This document shows positions 45,608 through 56,164 of a stretch of 64,000 nt of DNA, one piece after another. The notes under the pieces are model-generated. The model was not told the origin of the DNA and ran no database searches. It was given only the letters and a program-made list of their open reading frames with translations. A program made the position numbers and the translations under genes. The stretch's first letter is position 1. Each line of letters opens with the position of its first letter. The DNA is from Saccopteryx bilineata (Eukaryota > Chordata > Mammalia > Chiroptera > Emballonuridae), in assembly GCF_036850765.1 (NCBI RefSeq), contig NC_089491.1, positions 91,854,740 through 91,918,739 of the forward strand. The letters run 5' to 3'.

Positions 45608-45979
45608 GGCCCTGGCTGGTTGGCTCAGCGGTAGAGCGTCGGCCTTGCGTGCGGAGGACCCAGGTTCGATTCCCGGCCAGGGCACACAGGAGAAGCGCCC
45701 ATTTGCTTCTCCACCCCTCTGCCACGCTTTCCTCTCTGTCTCTCTCTTCCCTTCCCACAGCCAAGGCTCCATTGGAGCAAAGATGACCCGGGTGCTGGGG
45801 ATGGCTCTGTGGCCTCTGCCTCAGGCGCTAGAGTGGCTCTGGTCACAACATGGCGACGCCCAGGATGGGCAGAGCATCGCCCCCTGGTGGGCAGAGCGTC
45901 ACCCCATGGTGGGCGTGCCGGCGCATGCGGGAGTCTGTCTGACTGTCTCTCCCTGTTTCCAGCTTCAGGAAAAAAAAAA
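45608..45979 (+). mobile_element. Young RHIN-1-like SINE, variant with doubled GGGCAGAGC block
   Basis: Near-consensus, with perfect B box GGTTCGATTCC. Around 45867-45920 it holds two copies of the GGGCAGAGC...CCCC..TGGTGGGC unit where the copy at 42218 has one, marking a separate subfamily. Near-perfect duplication AAAAATGGACTAAA (45594-45607) and AAAAAAGGACTAAA (45980-45993), with a long pure A tail. Confidence 0.95.
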
Positions 45980-45993
45980 AAAAAAGGACTAAA

Positions 45994-46439
45994 ACTTGTA
46001 AGTAGAATTATTGATCCTCATTTGGAACTTGAGGTTTTATGTTGTATTAATTCACTCAACTATAAAAGGCTTTTTCAGACAAACTCAAATTAAGAATTAT
46101 GAAAATTCAACATGAAGTCCTCTCACTTCAGACCCTTAGGAAACCATAACTCAATACTTGAACAAATTACAAAATTTGCAATATTGATAAAGATAATGAT
46201 TGAACACTACAAATTTTAGAAAATGTAAAGACTCATTCAAAATGAGGAAACAGAGTTTTGGCAAATGTATATAAAAGACATTATAGGTAAAGGAGCTAGC
46301 TTAAGTTTAAATATAGTTTCAGCAACACAGTGTTTTGTTTAGCTTCATTTTTCTCTATAAAACTTTTTCAAATAGTGAAAAATCTGATTGCCTAAATTGA
46401 ACTTCTTGACAGATATAGAATACTGCCTCTAAATCTAAG
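45994..46439. other. No recognisable feature
   Basis: Unique-looking DNA. Confidence 0.5.
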
Positions 46440-48205
46440 CTCCCTAAATTGCCTTTCTGTGTTTTCTTGTATATCTCTGAGTATTTTTTAGGATTTCTAT
46501 TTTGAATTCTCTGTCGTTTAACTCCAAGGTTTCCAATATCTTAAATTTTTTCTCCATAGATTTTTCCTCATCTATCTGTGTTACCTCTCTTTCTTTTGTA
46601 TCCATGATATTTGATTTTCTCTTCTTTAATGGCATCTGAGGGTGGTTTTGTTGATAGTAATAAGATTTAATAAAGAATAAAAAGTTAAAAAAATAAAAAT
46701 AAAAAATTGAAAATTTTTTAAATAAATTAATCATTAAATAAAGAAAAATAAAATAAAATAAAAATTTGAAAAAAAAGGAAATTATTCCTACCCCTCCTTT
46801 TTTCCTCTCCTCTCCTCTCCCCTCTTTCTTGAGAAAATCTTGTGGTGAACTGTGTATTATATTGTACTAAATAGAACAAACAATACCTGTAATGGAGGGC
46901 CTGAATTGGGGAGAAGAAATAAAGGGGCAAAGGAAAAAGAGAAAAAAAAAGGGAGGGGAGTGGTATGGACTCACAAAAAGCAAATAAGGAAAAAATTTGG
47001 GTCAAGAATAAAATGATTTGCTTTTAGGTGTTGGCTGCCTAAGAGTTATGATGAGAGGAATAAGAGGGAAACAGGAAAAAGGGGGGGGGGAATTAAAAAA
47101 TTACTATTGTATTTAGTTGAATAAGAACTAGATAAAATGGAGAGCCAGGGATGAGAGCACTGCTAGTGAGTTAAAAAGGTGAAGTAAAAAACCCCCAAAA
47201 TGCCACAAACATAAGTTTGAGTCCCAGATAAGATAATTTGTTCGTTATTGAGGTTTGAATGAGAGGAGACGTAAAGGAGAAAGGAGAGACTAATGTAGAG
47301 GGAGAAAAGAGAGAGGGAGAGAGAGAAAAAAGACAGAACCACTAAAAGAAGAAAAAAGAAAAAAGAGGAGAGAGAGAGAGTTAAGTGTTTTGGAGTGCAA
47401 CCCTCATAGAGAGAAAGAAAGAGGAAAGGAAAGATAATGGGAGATGTAACACTTATGGGTAGTATAGTTCAAATAGGGGAGAGAGTAAGGCTGGCAGAGA
47501 ATTAAACAACCAAATTGGAAGAGGGGAAAAAAAAAGAAAAGAAAAAAAAATCAAGAATGAAGATAAGAGACACAGACGAACAAATATAATAAAATGGGAT
47601 AGGTTATAAAGTCTGCGGATTATTCTTGATTTTGAGAGGTTATCTTCTTGCTTTTTCTTTTCTGTCGCTCTTCTTGGTCGGTGACTTTGTACCCCGGGTT
47701 CTGCCCCTTTGGCATGCTTAGGTAGAGGTTTGCAGTTGATAAGTCTCTATGGTGATGTCGTATATGGGGCTTCAGTCTTGTTGGCAGTCGAGACTCATTA
47801 GTGTTTATAGGCTCGGACAGTGAGAGAGTCCATGTTCCTGGAGCCTCTCTCCTAGTCTTTCCTTCCACAATTAGAAGCCTGATAATCCAGCTATGGGGTT
47901 GCTGCTGCCTCTGCCTGGATAGTAAGAGGCTCAAAGAGTTGGCAACTCCCCACTCTATTCCCACTCAGCACTGGGCTCTGGGTAAGGCTCAGTCAGTCAT
48001 AGCTGCTAACATGATCAGGCGGGGCTTCCACCCACTCAAAGACCTCTGGCTCTGCCCCTCTGTGGGATAACATGGGCGCCCACCCCTGAGGTGCTCGGAG
48101 GAATCTCTTGCCCACTCTCCGTGCGTGCCGACCAGGATATCAGGCCGGCAGTGTCTCTCTCCGATGAAGCCCTCCGCCCGCATGGAAAAGTTCCAGCGTT
48201 GGAAT
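46440..48205 (-). mobile_element. L1 head fragment: 5' UTR and ORF1 start, antisense
   Basis: The GC-rich block 47640-48190 and the purine-rich block 46900-47600 read, on the minus strand, as the 5' UTR of modern Laurasiatherian L1s, for example AGACTTATCAACTGCAAACC and GACTCTCTCACTGTCCGAG. The frame 46444-46640 (minus) continues as an ORF1 N-terminus (MDTKEREVTQIDEEKSMEKK, then LELNDREFKIEIL). Nothing downstream of about 60 ORF1 codons is present and no A tail occurs at 46440. AAATCTA flanks it at 46431 and 48206, which may be chance. Confidence 0.75.
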
Positions 48206-48604
48206 AAATCTATAGACATATTTTTACATTTCCAATTATGACTAGAACATTTCTAAAAGTAAACCATATGCTGGAATATAAAGTAAATCCGAAGACGTTT
48301 CAGTGGATCAAATGATACTAGTATGTTCTCTAAACACATCACAAAAAAACTGGAAACTAAATTTTGAGATGATAAGTAGAACATTTCTGTATGTTTAAAC
48401 ATTAGAAAGCATAATTTTAAATAACTCATGGGTCAGTAAGAGACCACATTGTAGATTAAAAGATATTTTGGACAAAATTATAACTAAAATGCTACATATC
48501 AATGCTTTTGGAATAAAACTAAATTTGTGCTTAGGAGAAAGATCCATGTTTACCTATATGAGTGAAGAATGACCTGAAAATTAATAACATAGATTTCCAT
48601 CCCA

Positions 48605-48614
48605 AGTGTGTGTA

Positions 48615-48648
<34 letters not shown>

Positions 48649-48655
48649 CACACAC

Positions 48656-48698
<43 letters not shown>
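48605..48698. repeat. (TG)n(TA)n compound microsatellite
   Basis: TG repeats, short TA and CA runs, then about 20 TA units; the TA part is largely self-complementary. Confidence 0.95.
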
Positions 48699-48700
<2 letters not shown>

Positions 48701-49032
48701 CCTAAAGACCTAAGTGTAAAAGTTAATATAAAATAGTGGAAATGTACAGTATAGAAGACTACTAAAGTAGAAGTTATGTTTAGAAAATATTAGTAAAATT
48801 GATAAGCCTCTGTGCAAATTTTTAAGAAGAAAAGAATGCTATCACTGCAAAACTTGAAGGCACAAAAATTATAAGTGAATATTATAAAAAATACTACTAA
48901 GTTAAGCATTTGCAAAACAAAGTTGGCTCTATTTTAAAATATCAGCAACAGTTACAACCTCTTTTTAAAGAATGCAATTTAAAAGCCTCAAAAATATTTT
49001 TTTAATAAAAATAAGGCTAAAAATAATTCTAA

Positions 49033-49400
49033 AGCCTGACCAGGTGGTGGTGCAGTGGAAAGAGCATCGGCTTGGGGTACTGAGTGTCCAGGTTCAAAAC
49101 CTCGAGATTGCTGGCTTGAGTGAGAGCTCACTAGCTTGAGTGCAGGATCACCGGCTTGAGTGTTGGAGCATGGATATGATCTCATGATCATGAGCTTAGG
49201 CTCAAGATCACTTACTTGAGCCCAAGATTGCTGGCTTGAACAAGGGTTCACTAGTTTGATTGGAATCCCCTGGACAAGGCACATATGAGAAATCAATGAA
49301 TAACTAAGGTGCCACAACTATTAGCTGATACTTCTAATTTCTCTCCCTTTCTTTCTGTCTGTTTCTGTCTGTCTGTCTGTCTATCTCTCAAAAAATAAAG
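49033..49400 (+). mobile_element. tRNA-derived SINE, GCCTGACCAGG type
   Basis: Head AGCCTGACCAGGTGGTGGTG, tandem GGCTTGAGTG-like units, GGCACATATGAGAAATCAAT, a CTGTCTGTC-rich tail and AAAATAAAG. It splits the L1 remnant. Confidence 0.93.
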
Positions 49401-50129
49401 GTGTTAGAGAACTCTATGTAAAATGAAACACATTTGGAGAAAGTTAAACATGATAAATGAAGTGAAGGGATACATCATGTTCATGTCTTGTAAATGATAA
49501 GGTCAGCTTGCCCATATTGATTTAGAGACTAAAAGCTATTTTAATAAAAATATATAGTTTTGTTTTTGTTGCAATTTGTAAATCTAATTTCACATTTTAC
49601 ACAGAAATATGGAGGGACAAGAATACCCCAGACACTATTTTAAAAGAACAAAATGAAAAGATCTATTTTATTCAATATCTTTGTGTATTTTATGGATACA
49701 ATAATTAAACATATATAGTATTGTTGTAATAATAAAGAGAACAAGGAAAAATATTTGGTGTCCACCAAATGTGTCATATATGTCCAGCCACTTGATTTAT
49801 GACACATGATACTTCTGAAAATGGAACAATAATATTTTAATTGGATTCAGAGTCAACTGGATATCTACATATTAATGGTAGAAATTTGATTCTTGTACAC
49901 AAATCAGAAATATGTCAACATATGTATCAAGAGAAAGCTGAGATACATTTGCATAATGGAATGCTACTCAGTTGTAAAAAATAAAAGAGATCTTATATTT
50001 CGCCACAGCATGGACGGACATAGAGGGTATTATACTAAGTGAAATAAACCAGTAAAAGGAAAACATCTACCATATGATTTCACTTAAACAGAGCACTTAT
50101 ATCTTCCAAAATATTAACTGAAAGTAGAT

Positions 50130-50460
50130 CATTAGCCTAATGTAAAATTCAAAATCTTCAAACTTGTGAAAGACAACTTACGAAAAAATTTTGGCAATAT
50201 TGGGTTTGACAGTGACTTTTTAGATACAACATCAAAAGCGCAGTCCATAAAATAGAAAAATAAGTGGAACTTTATTAATATTTAAGAAATTCTGCTTTGC
50301 AAAAAACATAGAAAATGAAAAAACAAGCCATTGACTGGGAGAAAATGTTTACAAGACATATCTATTGCAGGACTTATATCTAAAATATAAAATGAACTCT
50401 TAAAACTCAACAGTAAGAAAAACAATCCAATTATTATGGTTTATAAATAATAAATCTCAA
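50130..50460 (+). mobile_element. Second ancient L1 ORF2 piece, sense
   Basis: ACATCAAAAGCGCAGTCCAT, GGAACTTTATTAATATTTAAG and ACTGGGAGAAAATGTTTACA match an ORF2 segment that normally precedes the piece at 49960-50030. Order is therefore inverted, meaning a separate insertion or a rearrangement. Confidence 0.7.
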
Positions 50461-50469
50461 ATAATTCCC

Positions 50470-52190
50470 CTTTGAACAACTTCACCTTTCTATCACTTAA
50501 AAATTACAAACATGCTTAAGGAGAATGTTATAATAAGATTTATAATAGCACTTTTGTTATGATAAAAAATTAAAATCAACCTAAATATAATACGCCTCAC
50601 AAAAAAAGTGATGTCATACATACATGGAAATAGTAAGAATAATTTTATGTATGTATATATATATATATACATACTGAATTACATATACTTACATATACTG
50701 CATGTATGTAGATATATCTTCTTTAAATATCTGGATATATTATAGTAGAACAAAAGATGAATTGAAATTTAAGTAACATATATGCAGAATGGCTATCTGT
50801 GGAGAATAATGGGCTCCGAAACAGATATACATGTGGTCTCAGTGGTAAATGTTTTACTTCTCAAAACAAATGAAGCAAGTATTACAAAATAAGATTCTAG
50901 GATAGATGTGAGCAATACCTACTATATTTCTTAAGTTAATTACAATATTCAAAAATGTTAACTTTGTTCTATGTAGCAGCAAAAATATAAAGATATTCTA
51001 AGATATGGGAATAGATGCAACTCTCCAGTCAAAAAGAAGCCACTTGTAGAATAACATGCAACATATACATAATGAAAAAAATTACATGTTATACATATTT
51101 CTATCATATATGCTTAAAAACATTTTACAAAGTACATGATACTGTTCTAAAAGTATTTATCCCAGGGAGGGAAATATGACTGTGTCAAAAAATATTTTGT
51201 TTCATCTGTAATTTTTTTATTCTTTCTTTCATTTGACTTCACAAACTGTATTTATATTATTTGTGTAAGTAAAAATAAATGTTTTATTTAAAATAAGAAA
51301 ATTATTTGATTTTGTTAGAAAACATTTGAAGCAGAGGGAAATCTCAACCAAGTAGCTTCAAAAATATTTATTCTGAGTCTCTGTAAGATCTCTCAGCCTC
51401 AGATTTTCTTTTAGTATAAAAACAAGATGCTAGATAAATAATAAAGACTTTTCCAGATATCAAAAATTATGACAAGGAAAACTGCTTTGGAAATAATTAC
51501 TTGAAATGTTCCCACATCCACAAAATTCTTCTCTAATATAGTACTCAAACTCTTTATAGAACTTAAGGATGTTAGTTTCCAGCTGTCACTTTTTTCTCTA
51601 GCCATTTCTTTTCAGTCTGTTGCATAAGACTTTTACCTTAGCCTAGTGTTCTTCTCAATCTATTTTTCTTGGATCTCCATAGAAAAACTTAACTCCTACA
51701 TGTAAAATACCTAATACCCTTATCTCTTGCTTCCAATCATGTTGCAAGCTCTAGACTCATTCATATGTCCAACTACCTAGAAAAATTTTCCACTTAGAGG
51801 TTATGTAGATAGCTCCATTTTCTTTAAACATCCCTATCTAAGAAATAACTCTATACAGTACTAAGTAATACTACAACTCTAATACCACAACCACCCACAT
51901 AGTTTCCTAAGCAAATGACAATGTACAAAGATGCTGCTCTCAGTTCTTTGGTATTGATTTTTTTTTTTTTTTTTACCAGGCCTATTGCTGCTTCTTTGTT
52001 TCAAATGTATCCACATTTCCCCCTTATCTCAGACACTTATTTTTAGCTTTGGTCTGCAACAATTTCTTCATTGGGTTTCATAGACTAAGCCTAGTCTATT
52101 CTCCATTTTACTGAAGAAGGTTTCTACAACACAAACATGTTCATCTTGTTTACCACCCTTTAATTTTTACATATATTCTATATTCAGAAT
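50470..52190. other. Unassigned; small (TA)n patch at 50645-50705
   Basis: A TATGTA/TATATA-rich patch of about 60 bp, then unique-looking DNA. A T16 run lies at about 51958-51974. No frames. Confidence 0.5.
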
Positions 52191-52394
52191 TTTAAAAAGA
52201 TAATTAGTAACCTTGACATTAAAAATGTCTCTTGCAAGAAGATGTGGTACATATAAAAATATCTCTTGCAAGGAGATAGAATTATAGCCAGCTATAAGAA
52301 ATAATGACATATTGACATTTATGACAACATAGATGGACCTTGAGAACATTATTACACTGAGTGAAATAAGTAAATCAGAAAAAGCTAAGAACTA

Positions 52395-52646
52395 TGGCAT
52401 TTCCCCATGTATAAGATGCACATTGTTTGGAAAAATTTGGGGTCTAAAATCTGGGGAAATCTTATACAGGGGTTATAATTGTTTTTTTTTTTTACTTGCA
52501 TTTTCTACTTTTTTTTGCACTTGTTGAGGAATTGTATGAATTTTATGATGAATAAAACTTGCGTTCAATAACATTATGTAATACATTTCTTTTTTCAAAT
52601 TTCAGGCCCCAAAATTAAGGTTTGTCTTATACATGGGGAAATACAG
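52395..52646. mobile_element. Small inverted-repeat DNA transposon (MITE)
   Basis: Ends are ATTTCCCCATGTATAAGA (from 52399) and its reverse complement TCTTATACATGGGGAAAT (to 52642, one change). The 250-bp non-coding interior repeats related subterminal motifs (TTGGGGTCTAAAATC on the left; GGCCCCAAAATTAAGG on the right). Antisense-free L1 sequence continues on both sides, proving insertion. TA on each side (52393-52394 and 52647-52648) would suit a mariner-type target, but this is not decisive. Confidence 0.8.
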
Positions 52647-52861
52647 TATATGATTTCACACATAGGTGGGATATAAAAATGAGACACATAGACATAGATA
52701 ATAATGAAGTGTTTACCAAGGGAAGGAGGTTGGGGCAGGGGTTAGGGAAGGAACGTAAAGAGCGACAAATATATGTTGATGGAGAATAGTTTGAGTAATG
52801 AGCAGACAGCACAATCAACAGTTCAAATGTTATAGAAATATTTACCTGAAACTTATGCACG

Positions 52862-52862
52862 T

Positions 52863-52938
<76 letters not shown>

Positions 52939-52945
52939 TTATTTT
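52862..52945. repeat. (TATC)n microsatellite, about 20 units
   Basis: Twenty or so TATC/CTAT units with one or two TATT changes. They lie at the tail end of the minus-strand SINE that follows and were probably seeded by it. Confidence 0.97.
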
Positions 52946-52961
52946 TGTTACAGAGATAGAG

Positions 52962-52998
<37 letters not shown>

Positions 52999-53262
52999 CA
53001 GAAAGGAAGAGAAAGAGATGAGAAGCATCAATTCTTAGTTGTTCATTGCGTTCTCATATGTGACTTGACTGGGGGGGGGGGGCTACAGCAGACTGAGTGA
53101 CCCTTTGCTTAAGCCAGTGACTTTGAGTTCAAGCTGGTGAGCCTTGCTCAAACCAAATGAGCCTGTGCTCAAGTCAACAACCTCTGGACTTCGAACCTGG
53201 GTTCTCCGTGTCCCATTCTGACGCTTTATTCACTGAGTCGCCACTTGTCAAGTTGCACACAT
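52946..53262 (-). mobile_element. tRNA-derived SINE, GCCTGACCAGG type
   Basis: A GA-rich tail, GATGAGAAGCATCAATTC, a G11 run at about 53070, AGTGACCCTTTGCTTAAGC and a decayed head near 53255. It lies within the L1 3' UTR. Confidence 0.9.
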
Positions 53263-53427
53263 ATTGATCAATGCCATCCCATTAAACTTAATTTTCTAAA
53301 TAAAATTTTAAAATATATCTCTTGCTTAGCTCAGCCTTATATTTAACCAGTAAAGGCTCACTTCCTCCCAATGAGAATTTTTGACATAAAAAAGCTGTAT
53401 ATACAGCTTTTAAAATAAATATTTATC

Positions 53428-53735
53428 TTTTGTGTGTGTGACAGAGACAGAGAGATGGGCAGATAGGGACAGACAGACAGAAAGGGAGACAGATGAGAAG
53501 CATCAACTTTTCATTGCGGCTCCTTAGATGTTCATTAATTGCTTTCTCATATGTGCCTTGACCGGGGGCTACATCAGACCGAGTGACCCCTTGCTCAAGC
53601 CAGTGACAAGTTAGTGAGCTTTGCTCAAACCAGATGAGCCGGCACTCAGGCTGGTGACCTTAGGGTTTCTGACCTGAGTCTTCCACGTCCCAGTCTGATG
53701 CTCTGTCCACTGCACCACCACCTGGTCAGGCAAAG
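53428..53735 (-). mobile_element. tRNA-derived SINE, GCCTGACCAGG type
   Basis: Minus-strand head TGCCTGACCAGGTGGTGGTG at 53732, body with GAGCAAGGGGTCACTCGG, and a tail with CTGTCTGTCCCTATCTG. Weak flank match TATCTTT at 53424 and 53738. Confidence 0.92.
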
Positions 53736-54309
53736 TCTATCTTTAATGAGGTATAATTTACATGAAATAATATTCAGCCAAAGTAAATGTTCAATTTGAT
53801 AATTATAGTAAAGTTGTGCTGTCATCACCATAATGCAGCTTGTAACTATTTTTATGACTCAAGTATTATCTTGAACACATTTGTAATTATTTCTTTTTCC
53901 TACCACAGCTTCAGGCAATCCTGATCTGATTTCCAGTTTTTATTAATAATATAATATAATATAATTAATATGCCTTTTTGGACATTTCTAATCATTAGAA
54001 TCATATAATACATAACATTTTGCATCTAGCACACTATTTTTGAGGTTCATGCATATTATATCATATATCACTTAGTATTTCATTCCTTTCTTGCTGAAGA
54101 GTACTCTATTGTATATTTTACAACATCTTTTTTATAAGTTTGCCAGCTGATAGATATTTGGATTGTTTCCAGATTTGGTCAGTCATAAATGATGCTGCTA
54201 AAAATATTTATGTACAAGCCTTTGTGTGGACAGATGTTTTCACTTTTCTTTCATAAAATTATAGTATTGGAATTGCTATATCCTTTGGATTTTTTAAAGA
54301 AACTATACT

Positions 54310-54639
54310 AAGCCTGACCAGATAGTGGTGCAGTGGATAGAGCATGAGAATGGGATGCGGAGGACCCAGGTTCAAGACCCCGAGGTCGCCAGCTTGAGCG
54401 CAGGCTCGTTGGGTTTGTGCAAGGCTCACCAGCTTGAACCCAAGGTCGCTAACTCGAGCAAGGGGTCACTCAGTCTGCTGTAGCCCCCCCCCATCAAAGC
54501 ACATATGAGAAATCAATCAATGAACAACTAAAGAACTGCAACAAAAAATTAATGTTTCTCATCTCTCTCCCTTCCTGTCTGTCTGTTCCTCTCTCTGACT
54601 CTCTGTCTGTCTTTGCCACAAAAAAAAGAAAAAGAAAGA
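54310..54639 (+). mobile_element. tRNA-derived SINE, GCCTGACCAGG type, near-consensus
   Basis: Head AAGCCTGACCAGATAGTGGTG, CCAGGTTCAAGACCCCGAGG (B-box region), tandem CCAGCTTGA units, CTGTCTGTC tail and A-rich end. Perfect 14-bp duplication AAAGAAACTATACT at 54296-54309 and 54640-54653. Confidence 0.95.
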
Positions 54640-55155
54640 AAAGAAACTATACTGAAAAAATATTTTCCCAAGTAACTATATAATTTTACATCCCACCACC
54701 ACATCCAGCTAAGCATGAAGGTTCTAATTTCTTCACATTCTTGCCAGTACTTGTTATTGACTGTGTTTTAATTATAAACCTTTCTATTGGGTATTATCTC
54801 ATTGTGGTTTAATTGACATTCCCCTACTAACAAATGATATAAAGTACCTTTTTGTGTGATTACCAGCTATTTATTTATCTTCTTTGGTAAAATATCTATT
54901 TAAATGTTTTTTCAGTTTCATAAGTTGTCTCATTGTATTTTAAGTTGTTTTTTAAATATTTTGGCTACAAGAGCTTATTTTTGCAAATATGTTCTCCCAG
55001 CCTTTGTGCTGTTTTTATAAGTAGTATGTCTTGAAATAAAAGGTTTATAATTCTGAGGAGGTCCAACCTTTTATTTTTGGAAATTCTAAGAACTCTAATT
55101 CAAGGTCATGAAAATTTTTACCTGTTTTTGTTATTGTTGTTCAGAAGATTTATAT

Positions 55156-55338
55156 ATTTTTTCTCTTAATTTAATTTTATTTATTTACTTATTCATTCAT
55201 TGTTTTTAGAGTGATTGGGGGGGGGAGCAGGAAGCATCAACTCCCATATGTACCTTGACCAGGCAAGCCCAGGGTTTCGAACCGGCAACCTCAGTGTTCC
55301 AGGTCGACGATTTATACAGTGAGCCACCACAGGTCAGA
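55156..55338 (-). mobile_element. Short tRNA-derived SINE (third type)
   Basis: Minus strand TGACCTGTGGTGGCTCACTG, GGTTGCCGGTTCGAAACCC (intact B box), TTGCCTGGTCAAGGTACATA and GATGCTTCCTGCTCC. About 150 bp without the long GCTTGAGC body. Perfect 14-bp duplication CAGAAGATTTATAT at 55142-55155 and 55339-55352; the span includes an AT-rich tail. Confidence 0.92.
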
Positions 55339-55734
55339 CAGAAGATTTATATTTTTAATTCTATGATTTATTTTGAGTATTTTGTTTGTGGTGTGAAAAA
55401 AGGGTGTATTTTTTTTTATTTGGCTATTCAATTATCTCAGAATTATGGACTATCTTGGCATCTTTATTTAAAACCAATTGCCTAAAGGTTAATTTTAGGC
55501 TTTTTTTTTCATTCATTTATATATCTATCCTTATCCGACTACCATATTGTCTTGATCACTGTATATTTATAGCAAGTTTTGATATCAGATATTACAAAGC
55601 CTTATGACTTTGCTCTGCTTCAAAGTTGGAGAAACTTGACCAGTTGTACTTTGCTCATAGAGATGTTGAATGATACAATCACTAGGGTAAATATTTTGCC
55701 ATAATTTTTAGCAATTTTAAGATATTTATGCCAG

Positions 55735-56160
55735 AGAAGTAAAAACAGTGTGATGCAGAAATGTATATTCACATATTCAAAGCAGTTTTATTTGTGATAG
55801 CCTTTAACTGGAGCCTAAATATCCGTCCCTCAGTGGTGAGTGGTTAATCAAACTATAGCATATCCACACAAGAGAATATTACTCACAAGAAAACAGAATG
55901 AACTAGACATACCTTTAACAATTTGGGTGAACATCAGGTAAATTACATTCAGTGAAAATAGTAGTCTCTAAAGGTTATATGCCATATAATTCTATTTATA
56001 TACCATTTGTAAAATAACATAGGAATAATGATGAATGCTGATAAATAATTTCCAAATGATGGGGGTAAGGAGATTGCATGGTTCTAAAATGTAGCATAAA
56101 GAAGTATGGTGATGGTACAGTCATATATCTTGTTAATGGTTGTCATTATGCAAAGCTCCA
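55735..56160 (+). mobile_element. Ancient L1M ORF2 end/3' UTR, sense
   Basis: TTCAAAGCAGTTTTATTTG, ATAGCCTTTAACTGGAGCC, GAATATTACTCACAAGAAAAC and TATAATTCTATTTATATACC follow L1M 3' order, strongly diverged. Confidence 0.7.
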
Positions 56161-56164
56161 TTTC

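Larger units (their letters stand above)
48215..50110 (+). mobile_element. Ancient L1 ORF2 remnant, sense, split by a microsatellite and a SINE
   Basis: The order is endonuclease tail (AGTAAACCATATGCTGGAAT), then AAAATTGATAAGCCTCTGTG near 48795. After the SINE come RT-side pieces (ACACAGAAATATGGAGGGAC) and a 3'-proximal piece with GGAATGCTACTCAGTTGTAA and CATGGACGGACATAGAGGG (49960-50030). Large internal gaps and stops. Confidence 0.7.
52200..53320 (+). mobile_element. L1 3' end, sense, with three later additions
   Basis: ORF2-end pieces (GTGAAATAAGTAAATCAGAA at 52361) and the 3' UTR (GAAGTGTTTACCAAGGGAAG; GTTATAGAAATATTTACC) run to about 52860. They resume at about 53263 (TATTGATCAATGCCATCCCA) and end in an A/T-rich tail near 53320. 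The interruptions are a MITE, a TATC microsatellite and a SINE. Confidence 0.8.
53740..55640 (-). mobile_element. Ancient L1 3' half, antisense, with two SINEs
   Basis: GGTATAATTTACATGAAATA, GAGTACTCTATTGTATATTT, ATTGTTTCCAGATTTGGTC, CTGACTGTGTTTTAATTATAA-type segments and the 55020-55600 ORF2-side segments keep antisense L1 order. The breaks at 54310-54639 and 55156-55338 are SINEs. Confidence 0.75.

Noticed and set aside
46727..47005. 92-codon minus-strand frame and AG-rich neighbourhood as a possible gene
   Set aside because: It lies within the low-complexity part of the L1 5' UTR and has no protein motif.
47640..48190. CpG island or host promoter
   Set aside because: The GC-rich block reads as an L1 5' UTR in antisense and continues into an ORF1 start.
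52862..52945. CRISPR-like regular repeat
   Set aside because: It is a four-base microsatellite without spacers, in a mammalian genome.
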